Shown here: one piece after another, positions 43,874 to 52,552 of the stretch | How positions within the stretch are numbered: the stretch's first letter is position 1 | Layout of the letters: each line of letters begins with the position of its first letter | Source of the DNA: Agaribacillus aureus | GTDB taxonomy: Bacteria > Bacteroidota > Bacteroidia > Cytophagales > Cyclobacteriaceae | Reading direction: 5' to 3' | Assembly: GCA_030442055.1 (NCBI GenBank) | Contig: JAUJEB010000004.1 | Coordinates: 1-64,000, forward strand | Length of the DNA stretch: 64,000 nucleotides | The notes under the pieces: model-generated | The model's database searches: none | What the model saw: only the letters and a program-made list of their open reading frames with translations | Told to the model about the DNA's origin: nothing | Program-made: the position numbers and the translations under genes

Positions 43874-45541
43874 CTATTTCAACCTGTCCTTTTTGACGAA
43901 GTCATAAACGGTAAATTCATTATTACTATCTATGTGATGGCATCCGTGGATTTTGGGAAAGAATTTTGGTGGCACCTCACCTATTTTTTCCTCTTTAAAT
44001 GCCGATGGTGTCAGGTCGGTGATCCTGGCAAGGGTCAGGGAGGCCCCGTACATATCAAAACCCTGCTTTTGCCTGACCCTGACCGGGAAATCCTGTTTTA
44101 AATTTAAAATTCCACCGTTTCTGGCAACATTGCTATTGAAAACCAAGGGATTTTGTTCATGAGCGATCCAATGGTCGGACAAAGGGTTATCTCCGTGGTA
44201 AGCATATAATTTTGAGCAAAGATCCTTATTATTTTTTGAGGTCATATTGGTAAGTAACCACCATTGGTCATGATGATTAAATATCATTGATCCTGCCGCG
44301 TTGACCCCACTTAAGATATCTTTCTGATATGCCCACTTTGAAGGAAATTCCAAACATTTATAAAGCCTGATCGAATCGGTCCCGGATGTTTCCGGAATCA
44401 TGTATAACGCGTTTTCATAGGAAAACAAATAAGGAAAAGACAGGTGAAAAGATTCTTCAATGACTGGCCCGAGTATTTCGTAATTTTTCCGGTCTTTGAT
44501 TTCAACTGCTGTGATCTGCCCTTTTTTCTTGCGAAAACAATAATCTTCGACGTATACCACCGTCCTCCCATCTTTTTTTATAATAAACGGGTTTGAAAAG
44601 GCACGTTTCGGAGGGTTTTTTATGCGAATACCTTTGCGCAGGACGGAGGTTTTCCAGGATCCGCGAACATAGGCGACCCCCCAACGCCATCTTTTACCAA
44701 AGATAAAAAGATCTATGACCTTGGATAGACATATACGCGATGTTCGGTAAGCGTATTTGATCGTCTGGCCAAGGGAGGGCGCTATCAGCAAAGCCTCGCC
44801 AAAAGGGGTATCTTCCTGCAAGGGAGGGATGCGGTCGGTGGCAGCATAATCCAAAATAATTTTGGCCATAAATGGATTACTTTCATTAAAAAGGCGGATC
44901 TGGTTTTCGGTAAATGATTTGCAGGTGGCTACTTCTCCCCGGAAGATAACAGATCCCCCATCAAGCTCTTCTGATAATAATTGGATGATAAAACCGGTCG
45001 ACGGCCTTTGTAAATATACCTCCCAAAACCCGGCGGGACCTCCCCTGTTCCAACGGTTATCACCATGATGAAAAGAGATAAGTCCGATTTTGGAAGCGCT
45101 AAGAATTTCCCCCTTAAAAATGCCCGCCGCGCTACCCCTGATGATGAAGTCCAGGTCAAGAGATTTTATTTTTTCAATATCTCCTTCCGTGTACCTTACT
45201 ACCAGTCCTGACGGAGAAAATTTAGGGTTTAAATGAATAATATCATTTTTAATGAACTCCTCCAGGCTAAACGTTTTGGCGTGCTCCCTAACGGCCTGGG
45301 AATCACCTGAAAGAATTTTCAGCTCAACCGACTTCACGAGCCGAAAAAGAACCCTGCCTGCGTTTTTGAAAAGGTTATTGATGTTTAACCTGGAAATTAA
45401 CCTTTTCTTTGAGCTTTCAGGAGGTCTTTTACTGATCAGGACAAAAAGTTCTATTTGGTTACTGTTTGCTAATTCCTTAAACGTCTGGTATATATACTTA
45501 TTACATTTTGTTGAATTGAGAAGAATTCCAACCTTTTTCAT
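43874..45541 (-). CDS. formyltransferase-like protein fused to a propeller-like domain
   Basis: A 555-residue soluble protein in two parts. Residues 1-265 resemble the formyltransferase N-terminal fold: MKKVGILLNSTKCNKYIYQT, LDFIIRGSAAGIFKGEILSA, LISFHHGDNRWNRGGPAGFW and TGFIIQLLSEELDGGSVIF. In methionyl-tRNA and GAR formyltransferases the active site is Asn-x-His plus Asp; here His and Asp are kept (HHGD, EELDGG), but the Asn position holds Ser. Residues 290-555 form a beta-rich domain like the N-terminal domain of glucosamine inositolphosphorylceramide transferases or five-bladed GH43-like propellers (NPFIIKKDGRTVVYVEDYC, AYQKDILSGVNAAGSM, NVARNGGILN). Probably acts on a sugar for the cell envelope (inference). 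Confidence 0.7.
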   Translation of the reverse strand: MKKVGILLNSTKCNKYIYQTFKELANSNQIELFVLISKRPPESSKKRLISRLNINNLFKNAGRVLFRLVKSVELKILSGDSQAVREHAKTFSLEEFIKNDIIHLNPKFSPSGLVVRYTEGDIEKIKSLDLDFIIRGSAAGIFKGEILSASKIGLISFHHGDNRWNRGGPAGFWEVYLQRPSTGFIIQLLSEELDGGSVIFRGEVATCKSFTENQIRLFNESNPFMAKIILDYAATDRIPPLQEDTPFGEALLIAPSLGQTIKYAYRTSRICLSKVIDLFIFGKRWRWGVAYVRGSWKTSVLRKGIRIKNPPKRAFSNPFIIKKDGRTVVYVEDYCFRKKKGQITAVEIKDRKNYEILGPVIEESFHLSFPYLFSYENALYMIPETSGTDSIRLYKCLEFPSKWAYQKDILSGVNAAGSMIFNHHDQWWLLTNMTSKNNKDLCSKLYAYHGDNPLSDHWIAHEQNPLVFNSNVARNGGILNLKQDFPVRVRQKQGFDMYGASLTLARITDLTPSAFKEEKIGEVPPKFFPKIHGCHHIDSNNEFTVYDFVKKDRLK

Positions 45542-45931
45542 GAAATGTAATTTAGTTTTTCCATTCTACCTAAAATTATAACTTTCAAATCTACATAAAT
45601 TTTTGATACATATAAGGTTCATTAAAGTCTCTTATCTTACGACTGTTATCCAGCCTGATTTTTGCGAATTAAATACACGCATTTAATTGTAAAATTACTT
45701 AACGGTCTGCATACATCCGTAACCAATATTACCGTATTAAATAAATCAAGGAGCCATAAAACCACTCCTGGTTAATGCTTTTTTTATTGCACTCATTTCA
45801 TTGACATTTTGTCAGTATTTACAATTTTATGTGTTATTTTTGTGGTAATTTTGAAAAGATAAGATTGAATTTTTGGTAGTCACAGACCTTTTAATTTTTG
45901 TTGCTACCGGAATTGTAAGTAAAATAAGCAT
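45542..45931. other. 390-bp divergent promoter region
   Basis: AT-rich spacer between the minus-strand fusion gene and miaB. TATTTTTG at 45835-45842 fits TAnnTTTG and is the best candidate -7 element for miaB, with TTTTG about 23 bp upstream, slightly wider than usual. No terminator or RNA gene was seen. Confidence 0.45.
45835..45842 (+). promoter_or_regulatory. candidate -7 element for the miaB operon
   Basis: TATTTTTG, 90 bp before the miaB ATG. The -33 candidate TTTTG at 45807-45811 has non-optimal spacing. Confidence 0.35.
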
Positions 45932-47392
45932 ATGAGTTTAAAAACACCTGCCATAGAAGAAGATAGGTCAGCGGTCTCTCCCGATTCCGCACAAGATGCT
46001 GCTCCTGAATCCGGCACAAAAAAGAAGAGATTGTACATTGAAAGTTATGGTTGCCAGATGAATTTTTCTGACTCTGAAATTGTGAGCTCTATCATGAAGG
46101 AAAACGGGTTTGAGGCCACAACTGACTTCAATGAGGCAGACGTTATTTTTCTTAATACCTGCTCGATCAGAGAAAAGGCCGAACAAACGGTAAGAAACAG
46201 GTTAAGCCAGTTTAACACTGTCAAAGCAAGGAAACCAGCTCTGAAAGTGGGTATCCTGGGTTGTATGGCAGAACGGCTAAAAGACAAGCTGCTGGAAGAA
46301 GAAAAAATTGTAGACCTGGTGGCAGGTCCCGATGCCTACCGTGATCTGCCAAATTTGGTAGATGAAGTAGAAAGCGGGCAAAAGGCTGTCAATACTTTTT
46401 TATCCAGGGAAGAGACCTATGCAGATATTAATCCCGTTAGGCTAAACTCCAACGGCGTTACGGCTTTTATCTCCATTATGCGCGGTTGTGATAATATGTG
46501 TTCCTTCTGTGTCGTACCATTTACAAGGGGAAGGGAAAGAAGCAGAGATCCTTATTCTATTGTCAATGAAGCGCAAACGTTATTCGATCAAGGGTATAGG
46601 GAGGTTACCTTGTTAGGGCAGAATGTAGACTCTTACAAATGGTCATCAAATACAGAGCTAAAGGGGAAGGCACAAATCGAAAAATCAGGTACGGCCGATA
46701 CAACGGGATTTGCTCAATTACTTGAAATGGTAGCCAAAGTCGATCCTGCGCTGAGGGTGAGGTTTTCAACTTCCCACCCCAAAGATATTACTGATGATGT
46801 GCTCCATGTCATGAAGCGCTACGACAACATTTGTAAATATATCCATTTACCGGTACAAAGTGGCAATAGCCGGGTACTGGAATTAATGAACAGAACTTAT
46901 TCACGAGAGTGGTATTTGCAGAAAGTTGACAAGATAAAAAGCATTCTTGGCGATGAATGCGGCTTGTCTTCTGATATGATAGCCGGATTTTGTTCGGAAA
47001 CAGAGGAAGAACATCAGGATACATTAAGTCTGATGGATTATGTGAAGTTTGATTTTTCCTACATGTTCTTCTATTCTGAAAGACCCGGGACCCTGGCCGC
47101 TAAAAAATTAGCGGATGATATTCCGCTGGCGACGAAGAAGAAAAGGCTGAATGAAATAATTGATAAGCAACGGGCGCATTCCTTGGAAAGGAATCAATTG
47201 GACGTAAACAAAGTACATCAGGTGTTGATCGAGGGGGAATCCAAAAGATCCGCCGATTATTTGCAGGGGAGAAACACCGCCAATAAGGTTGTGTTATTCC
47301 CCAGGGAAAATTATCAAAAGGGTCAGTACGTGAATGTGCTGGTGGAAGCGTGCACCGCTGCGACCCTGAAGGGGAAAGTAGTGGAAGCGTAA
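45932..47392 (+). CDS. miaB: tRNA-2-methylthio-N6-dimethylallyladenosine synthase
   Basis: A 486-residue radical-SAM methylthiotransferase that adds a methylthio group to i6A37 of tRNA. The N-terminal UPF0004 domain has the three cluster cysteines in [23 protein letters not shown] and [10 protein letters not shown]. The radical-SAM core has the CxxxCxxC motif in [22 protein letters not shown] (about residues 188-206), and the C-terminal TRAM domain follows ([18 protein letters not shown]). A short non-conserved N-terminal extension of about 28 residues precedes the catalytic part. It is the first gene of the miaB / AAA+ / lptE / TPR / secG cluster. Confidence 0.97.
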   Translation: MSLKTPAIEEDRSAVSPDSAQDAAPESGTKKKRLYIESYGCQMNFSDSEIVSSIMKENGFEATTDFNEADVIFLNTCSIREKAEQTVRNRLSQFNTVKARKPALKVGILGCMAERLKDKLLEEEKIVDLVAGPDAYRDLPNLVDEVESGQKAVNTFLSREETYADINPVRLNSNGVTAFISIMRGCDNMCSFCVVPFTRGRERSRDPYSIVNEAQTLFDQGYREVTLLGQNVDSYKWSSNTELKGKAQIEKSGTADTTGFAQLLEMVAKVDPALRVRFSTSHPKDITDDVLHVMKRYDNICKYIHLPVQSGNSRVLELMNRTYSREWYLQKVDKIKSILGDECGLSSDMIAGFCSETEEEHQDTLSLMDYVKFDFSYMFFYSERPGTLAAKKLADDIPLATKKKRLNEIIDKQRAHSLERNQLDVNKVHQVLIEGESKRSADYLQGRNTANKVVLFPRENYQKGQYVNVLVEACTAATLKGKVVEA

Positions 47393-47439
47393 CAAAAGGC
47401 AATTTTCGCGGCATTGTTTTATTAAATGTAAGCTTAAAA

Positions 47440-48693
47440 GTGGTAGATTCAGAAGTATTAAATATTAAACAGCGATTTGGCATTATTGGCAATTCTTCCT
47501 TGCTGAACCTTGCCATTAAAAAAGCTATTCAGGTGGCCGCAACCGAAATGACTGTATTAATTACCGGCGAAAGCGGCAGTGGTAAGGAGTCATTTTCAAA
47601 AATCATTCACAGTCTGAGTGCCAGAAAACACGGCACCTTTATAGCCATTAACTGCGGAGCTATACCAGAAGGGACGATGGACTCAGAATTATTCGGACAT
47701 GAAAAAGGTGCTTTTACCGGCGCCACCGACTCGAGGAAAGGTTACTTTGAGGTCACCAATAAAGGAACCATTTTCCTTGATGAAATTGGCGAAATGCCTA
47801 TGGGTACCCAGGCCAGGTTACTGCGGGTGTTGGAAAATGGTGAATTTATCAGGGTTGGATCTTCCAAAGTGCTAAAAACCAGTGTCAGAGTTGTTGCTGC
47901 TACCAACGTGGACCTGTTCGAGAAGGTTCAAAAAGGCAAATTCAGGGAAGACCTGTATTATCGCTTAAACACGGTCCCTATCAAAATCCCCCCACTTCGG
48001 GAACGGGGCGAAGACATCTACTTATTGTTTAGAAAGTTTGCCACCGACTATTCCGAGCAGTACAGGGCCAAGCCTATTCATTTAACGGACGAGGCAAAGG
48101 TTATCCTGCTAAAATTTCCTTTCCCAGGCAATATCAGGCAATTGAAAAATCTTGTGGAACAGATCTCAGTGCTGGAGACAAACCGGGAAATTGATGCTGA
48201 AACCTTGAGAAAATATCTTCCCACCGTAAAAAGCAACCTACCCGCCTTGTACAAATTAAAAGATGACACCGAAAATGAATTTAATGAAAGAGATATTCTG
48301 TATAAAGTATTGTTTGAGATGAAACAGGACATGAACGATTTGAAAAAATTGGTTCATGAGGTCATCAAAAATGAAAACTATGAAATACTAAAAGATCACT
48401 CACAGCTATTTGAATCGATGGATAATGACTTTGAAAAGACAGAGTCTAACAATACCCTGATTATTGAGCCCAAAGCCGACAATGGCAACCTGTATGAGGA
48501 CGAAAAAATTGAGGATGTTTATCATATCGCCGAAGAGCAGGATGAATCATTGTCTATCGAAAAGAAGGAGAAAGAACTGATTATTAAAGCATTAAAGAAA
48601 AATAATAACAAAAGGAAATATGCGGCACAGGATTTGGGGATATCAGAAAGAACTTTATACAGAAAAATAAAGCAATATGAGATTGAAGAGTAG
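47440..48693 (+). CDS. sigma-54-interacting AAA+ transcription activator without receiver domain
   Basis: The frame runs from a GTG at 47350 inside miaB, but homologues begin near KQRFGIIGNS; I prefer the GTG at 47440 (MVDSEVLNIKQRF), giving 417 residues. The AAA+ core has Walker A GESGSGKE, GAFTGA in HEKGAFTGATDSRKG (the sigma-54 contact loop), Walker B TIFLDEIGEMP and the sensor motif RLNTVPIKIPPLRERGEDI. A linker of about 140 residues, rich in Asp and Glu, leads to a C-terminal Fis-type HTH (KYAAQDLGISERTLYRKIKQYE). No receiver or GAF domain precedes the AAA+ core, so control is likely by abundance or partner protein. The gene overlaps lptE by 17 bp. Confidence 0.88.
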   Translation: MVDSEVLNIKQRFGIIGNSSLLNLAIKKAIQVAATEMTVLITGESGSGKESFSKIIHSLSARKHGTFIAINCGAIPEGTMDSELFGHEKGAFTGATDSRKGYFEVTNKGTIFLDEIGEMPMGTQARLLRVLENGEFIRVGSSKVLKTSVRVVAATNVDLFEKVQKGKFREDLYYRLNTVPIKIPPLRERGEDIYLLFRKFATDYSEQYRAKPIHLTDEAKVILLKFPFPGNIRQLKNLVEQISVLETNREIDAETLRKYLPTVKSNLPALYKLKDDTENEFNERDILYKVLFEMKQDMNDLKKLVHEVIKNENYEILKDHSQLFESMDNDFEKTESNNTLIIEPKADNGNLYEDEKIEDVYHIAEEQDESLSIEKKEKELIIKALKKNNNKRKYAAQDLGISERTLYRKIKQYEIEE

Positions 48694-49228
48694 CTATATT
48701 TTCATGATTTTGTCCTTGTGCCTGTTGACAGCAATTCCATTTTTGCAGGGATGTGGTGTTTATTCTTTCACGGGGACTAACATCGACTATGACAAAGTAA
48801 GCACAATTTCCGTTAAAAGATTTGAAAACCTATCCCCGGGAGGCCCTCCTACCATCAGTCAGACCCTGACAGAAGGAATAAGAGATATTTACCAGCAAAA
48901 CACCAGACTGACTGTTTTGTCCGGAAATGAAGAAGGCGATTTACAGCTGGAAGGTGAAATTGTAGGGTATAGAACGGCGCCTTCCACCCCACAGGCTTCT
49001 GACAATACCGATGGCGTTGATATAGCTAGTCAAACACGGCTGACGATTACTGTCAAGGTCTCGTTTATCAACACAACCAATGAGGAAGAAGATTTCGACA
49101 GGTCATTTTCATTTTTCGCTGACTTTGATAATACCCAGACTTTAAATGCGGTGGAGGATGCCTTGATAGACGAGATATTTGAACAGATTATACTGGATAT
49201 ATTCAATGCCACTGTGGCTAATTGGTAA
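48677..49228 (+). CDS. lptE: LPS-assembly lipoprotein LptE
   Basis: A 183-residue lipoprotein (signal MILSLCLLTAIPFLQGC, lipobox LQGC) of the LptE family, which plugs the LptD barrel and helps insert LPS into the outer membrane. Family features are GVYSFTGTNIDYDKVSTISV, FENLSPGGPPTISQTLTEGI near residue 55 and LQLEGEIVGYRTAPSTPQ. The length is normal. Its start overlaps the AAA+ gene by 17 bp and the TPR protein gene starts 40 bp after its stop, so it belongs to one operon. Confidence 0.9.
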   Translation: MRLKSSYIFMILSLCLLTAIPFLQGCGVYSFTGTNIDYDKVSTISVKRFENLSPGGPPTISQTLTEGIRDIYQQNTRLTVLSGNEEGDLQLEGEIVGYRTAPSTPQASDNTDGVDIASQTRLTITVKVSFINTTNEEEDFDRSFSFFADFDNTQTLNAVEDALIDEIFEQIILDIFNATVANW

Positions 49229-49268
49229 ATTTTATTATCTTTAACTTTCCTTAAAAAATACCAGTGAC

Positions 49269-50666
49269 GTGAACAAACAAAAGCTGCTAACATTAATTAA
49301 TAACCCACATCAAATATCTCAAAGTGATCTAGAAGAGCTTCAGGAATTGGTTGATCAGTATCCATATTTTCAAATTGGGCACGCGCTGATCGCTAAAAGC
49401 AAATCCGATAATAAAACACTTGATTACAGAGATAAGATACACCTTGCAGCTATTACGACACCCGATAGAAACGTTTTAAAGGCACTGATAAAAGGCAAGC
49501 TTTCACCACAAACTACACAGAGTACTGTCATCGAAACACCCGAACCCGAAGTGGAAGAGGAACCAGCCGCAGAAAAGATTGAGGAAGAAACCCCGGAAGT
49601 GCCGGCTTCTGAAATTGTAACGGAAACTCCTGAAGAAACTACACCGGAAATCGCGGAGAAAATTGAGGAAAAACCCGAAGTCCAGCCAGATACCGTTTCG
49701 GAAAGCACTGACGACGAGGAAAAAAGTATCGAGGAACCGGCCAAGGAAAAAGAAGAGCCGGCTATTCCATTGGGAGATCTCAATATTAAGGCCTCTTCGG
49801 ACGTCGACCGGGCAAAAGTTAACATTGCCGCTGACCAGGAGAAGTCGGAAGACCCAAAAGAGAGTTTGTACAAAGAACTGGAGGAAAACCTTAAATCTCT
49901 GCAAAGAAGGAAATCACAGCGGACACCAAAGGCGGAGGCTACCGAAAAGCCAGTTTCAGAAGCAAAACCTGCCACGACCAAAAAAACTACTACAACAGCT
50001 AAAGCCAAGACCCCGGCATCAAAAACCACAGCCACAAAAACTACAGCAGCAAAAACCACGGCCACAAAAACTACCGCGGCAAAGAGCACCGCTACAAAAA
50101 GGGCTACAACAACCAGATCAACCGGCACCGCAGCCAAAAAGACAACGGCTAGTAAAACTACAACTGCTAAAAAGACAACTGCGAAGCCCAGTACCACCGC
50201 GGCCAAAAAACCAGCTACTACAACAAAGGCAGCCGGGAAAAGGACTGCTAGTAAAACCAGTACCACAAAATCTACCGCTTCAGCCGCCAAAAAAACTGAA
50301 ACTTCTAAAAAAAAACTCCAAAAACCAGTAAGTAAAGGCGAAACCAAAGACACAAAAAAAAAGAGTAAATCAATGGCAGCGGGTAGTAGAAACAAACAGA
50401 TCGAGATCATAGAGGAATTCATAAAAAAAGAACCCAGCATTGCCAAGCCTAAGCCTGTCAAGGGGGCGCAGGATACACCGCAGGAAGATTTGTCGTTAAA
50501 AAGTATTGAGATTAAAGAAGATTTAATTTCTGAGAACCTTGCCATTATTATGGAAAAACAAGGAAAAACCCAGAAAGCCAAAGACATTTATAAAAAATTA
50601 ATTTGGAAGTTTCCGCAAAAAAAGGCTTACTTTGCATCTCGAATTGAAGAATTAGAAAAATCATAA
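49269..50666 (+). CDS. protein with histone-H1-like Lys/Thr/Ala-rich middle and helical C-terminus
   Basis: A 465-residue protein starting at a GTG (49269-49271, MNKQKLLTLINNPHQ). Residues 1-75 form a short conserved helical domain (LEELQELVDQYPYFQIGHAL). Residues 85-190 are Glu/Pro-rich and acidic. Residues about 225-370 are a low-complexity Lys/Thr/Ala tract of the form TTATKTTAAK repeated many times, like histone H1 or AlgR3-type C-termini. The last 85 residues are helical with a TPR-like ending (NLAIIMEKQGKTQKAKDIYK, IWKFPQKKAYFASRIEEL). It lies between lptE and secG in Bacteroidota; the role is unknown. The start of secG follows 1 bp after its stop. Confidence 0.8.
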   Translation: MNKQKLLTLINNPHQISQSDLEELQELVDQYPYFQIGHALIAKSKSDNKTLDYRDKIHLAAITTPDRNVLKALIKGKLSPQTTQSTVIETPEPEVEEEPAAEKIEEETPEVPASEIVTETPEETTPEIAEKIEEKPEVQPDTVSESTDDEEKSIEEPAKEKEEPAIPLGDLNIKASSDVDRAKVNIAADQEKSEDPKESLYKELEENLKSLQRRKSQRTPKAEATEKPVSEAKPATTKKTTTTAKAKTPASKTTATKTTAAKTTATKTTAAKSTATKRATTTRSTGTAAKKTTASKTTTAKKTTAKPSTTAAKKPATTTKAAGKRTASKTSTTKSTASAAKKTETSKKKLQKPVSKGETKDTKKKSKSMAAGSRNKQIEIIEEFIKKEPSIAKPKPVKGAQDTPQEDLSLKSIEIKEDLISENLAIIMEKQGKTQKAKDIYKKLIWKFPQKKAYFASRIEELEKS

Positions 50667-50667
50667 G

Positions 50668-51057
50668 ATGGTTGCACTGATAATTGTAATAACTGTTATT
50701 TGTTTTCTGTTAATTCTGGTGATTTTGGCCCAGAATTCCAAAGGAGGAGGATTGTCCAGCCAGTTTGGCGGATCTTCAACCAGCCAGCTGATTGGTGTTA
50801 AGAAGACGGGAGATTTCCTCGAAAAATTTACCTGGGGACTGGCCATTGCCCTGCTGGTGTTGACCTTATCAACTGATTTTTTGATTGATAATGATGGCAG
50901 CGATGCAGATGTAAGCACCAGCCCAAACATTCAAAAAGCTGAAGATCGCGCTATCGTGCCTGCACCTGACCTAAACCTGGATAATGCAGGAGGAGACGAT
51001 AGTACTGATCCGGTCGGCGGTGAGGAAGATCCAAGTCAAGAGCCGGATGGAGAATAA
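50668..51057 (+). CDS. secG: preprotein translocase subunit SecG
   Basis: A 129-residue SecG: two transmembrane helices (about 2-20, ALIIVITVICFLLILVILA, and about 52-72, FTWGLAIALLVLTLSTDFLI) flanking the conserved cytoplasmic loop QNSKGGGLSSQFGGSSTSQL. SecG assists SecYE in protein export. The C-terminal 50 residues are an acidic tail (GGDDSTDPVGGEEDPSQEPDG) typical of bacteroidotal SecG. It begins 1 bp after the preceding stop, and a strong terminator follows at 51086-51109, so it ends the operon. Confidence 0.96.
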   Translation: MVALIIVITVICFLLILVILAQNSKGGGLSSQFGGSSTSQLIGVKKTGDFLEKFTWGLAIALLVLTLSTDFLIDNDGSDADVSTSPNIQKAEDRAIVPAPDLNLDNAGGDDSTDPVGGEEDPSQEPDGE

Positions 51058-51085
51058 CAGGAACATTATCTAATAAAAATATTGC

Positions 51086-51109
51086 AAGCTGCCTTTGGCA
51101 GCTTTTTTT
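51086..51109 (+). terminator. Rho-independent terminator of the miaB-secG operon
   Basis: AAGCTGCC (51086-51093) pairs with GGCAGCTT (51097-51104) around a 3-nt loop, followed directly by a run of T to 51109. It lies 29 bp past the secG stop. Confidence 0.88.
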
Positions 51110-51187
51110 GTCTTGTGACTCTTCGTAGACATCGGGCATTCCAATCCGGAAAAATTTGTTACAGGCGCCATGCGCTTTACTAATGTT

Positions 51188-52552
51188 TTACGAATACTTT
51201 TTTAATTTCAACTGAACACTCATTCCCTTACCTTGCTCTGACTCAACGCCGATAAAACCGCCATGTAACCGCATTATTTTTTTTGAAATGCTCAACCCGA
51301 TACCGGAACCACCCTTTTTCGAAGTATAAAAAGGAATAAACATCTTTTCCAGTGTTTCCTGGTCAACTCCCGGTCCATTGTCCTGAATACCAACGACATA
51401 ATAGGCATCACTTGATTGAATTTTTATGGCTATTTCTCCCTGATTTTTATCCGACAATGCCTCTATGGCATTTTTAAACAAGTTTATAAAAACGCCTTCC
51501 AGCAACACCGGATCAGCTAGTGTATAAGCATCGACCTCCTGGTATGACCTGAGAACACTTAACTGATATTTATCAAATTCAGGTTTAAAAAGTTTCAATA
51601 CCCGATCAATGAGGTCGATGATATTTACTTTCCTCATTTTTAATTCGGGATCCCTGGAGAAATCTTTGTATGCTTCCACAAACTTTAGTAAGCTCTTGCT
51701 TCGTTTTTCGACCGTTTCCAGACTGCCATAGATATCGTTTAACGTTTCATCGTCAAGTTGATGAATAGTTTTAGTCTGCGTTGAGGGATCGTGGATCATT
51801 TGATTGACGGCAGCCGTCAAAGAAGCAATGGGCGTCACGGAATTCATAATTTCATGGGTCAATACCTTTGTCAATTTTTGCCATGCGCGCACCTCATTCT
51901 CATCCAGTTCATCTTGAATGTTTTGTAACAATAATACGGTGTATAACTGATTGCCCAGCTTAAATTCCTTCTGATCAATGGATAAAGACATAGTATCATC
52001 ATTGAGCTGATACTTTGTTAAAACCCTGTCGCCACTTTTCAGGCCAGCGATCAGCCGGTACAAATTGGGGTTTATTAGTTTTAACTCGCTGAGGTTATTG
52101 AGATAGGGCTTTCCCATGATCTGTCTGGCCGCCTGATTAAATAGCTGGATCTCACCACTGGGTTTATAGCTGATAATCCCGGCGCCGATACTTTCGTTGA
52201 GTGTTTGCAAATATTGATATTGGGATTCCTTTTCGGTATTTATTTTTTGAAACTCCCTGATAATCAAATTAAAAGCCTCGCTTAACCTTTCAAAACTTTT
52301 CCCCTTTTGTCCGGAGGCGTATTTTGTGGTGAAGTCCCTTTGCCGGATGGATATCAGGAGATTGGCCAAATCTTTATTCGATTGCTCTACATAGATTATT
52401 AAACTTAAAACCGTCAAAAGCAATATCGCCCCTGCGACAATGGGCGTGAAAAGCCAGGAGGTATTTAACAGACTATAAATCAAAATACCAATGCTTCCAA
52501 GCATCAATATAATTCTCAGCACAACATTAATTCTAAAGTTTTTATAAACCAT
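51188..52552 (-). CDS. NtrB-like sensor histidine kinase
   Basis: A 454-residue kinase: two transmembrane helices at the N-terminus (about 8-27 and 32-51) with no room for a large periplasmic domain, a HAMP-like and PAS region (residues 55-215), then a HisKA box LTHEIMNSVTPIASL with His233, of the NtrB-like class. HATPase_c motifs: N-box INLFKNAIEALSD, G1 GIQDNGPGVD, and G2 KKGGSGIGLSISKKIM. The start overlaps the end of the NtrC-like gene by 11 bp. With only a tiny extracellular loop, the signal is likely intracellular or sensed in the membrane. Confidence 0.93.
   Translation of the reverse strand: MVYKNFRINVVLRIILMLGSIGILIYSLLNTSWLFTPIVAGAILLLTVLSLIIYVEQSNKDLANLLISIRQRDFTTKYASGQKGKSFERLSEAFNLIIREFQKINTEKESQYQYLQTLNESIGAGIISYKPSGEIQLFNQAARQIMGKPYLNNLSELKLINPNLYRLIAGLKSGDRVLTKYQLNDDTMSLSIDQKEFKLGNQLYTVLLLQNIQDELDENEVRAWQKLTKVLTHEIMNSVTPIASLTAAVNQMIHDPSTQTKTIHQLDDETLNDIYGSLETVEKRSKSLLKFVEAYKDFSRDPELKMRKVNIIDLIDRVLKLFKPEFDKYQLSVLRSYQEVDAYTLADPVLLEGVFINLFKNAIEALSDKNQGEIAIKIQSSDAYYVVGIQDNGPGVDQETLEKMFIPFYTSKKGGSGIGLSISKKIMRLHGGFIGVESEQGKGMSVQLKLKKYS

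Noticed and set aside
47350-47439. Longer N-terminus of the AAA+ gene starting inside miaB
   Set aside because: The extra 30 residues read through the end of miaB in another frame and do not look like protein sequence; homologues start near KQRFGIIGNS.
49424-50587. 387-codon open frame on the minus strand opposite the Lys/Thr/Ala-rich gene
   Set aside because: It exists only because the repetitive AAA/ACC/GCA codons on the plus strand leave the other strand open; the product is low-complexity Val/Ala/Ser and has no family features.
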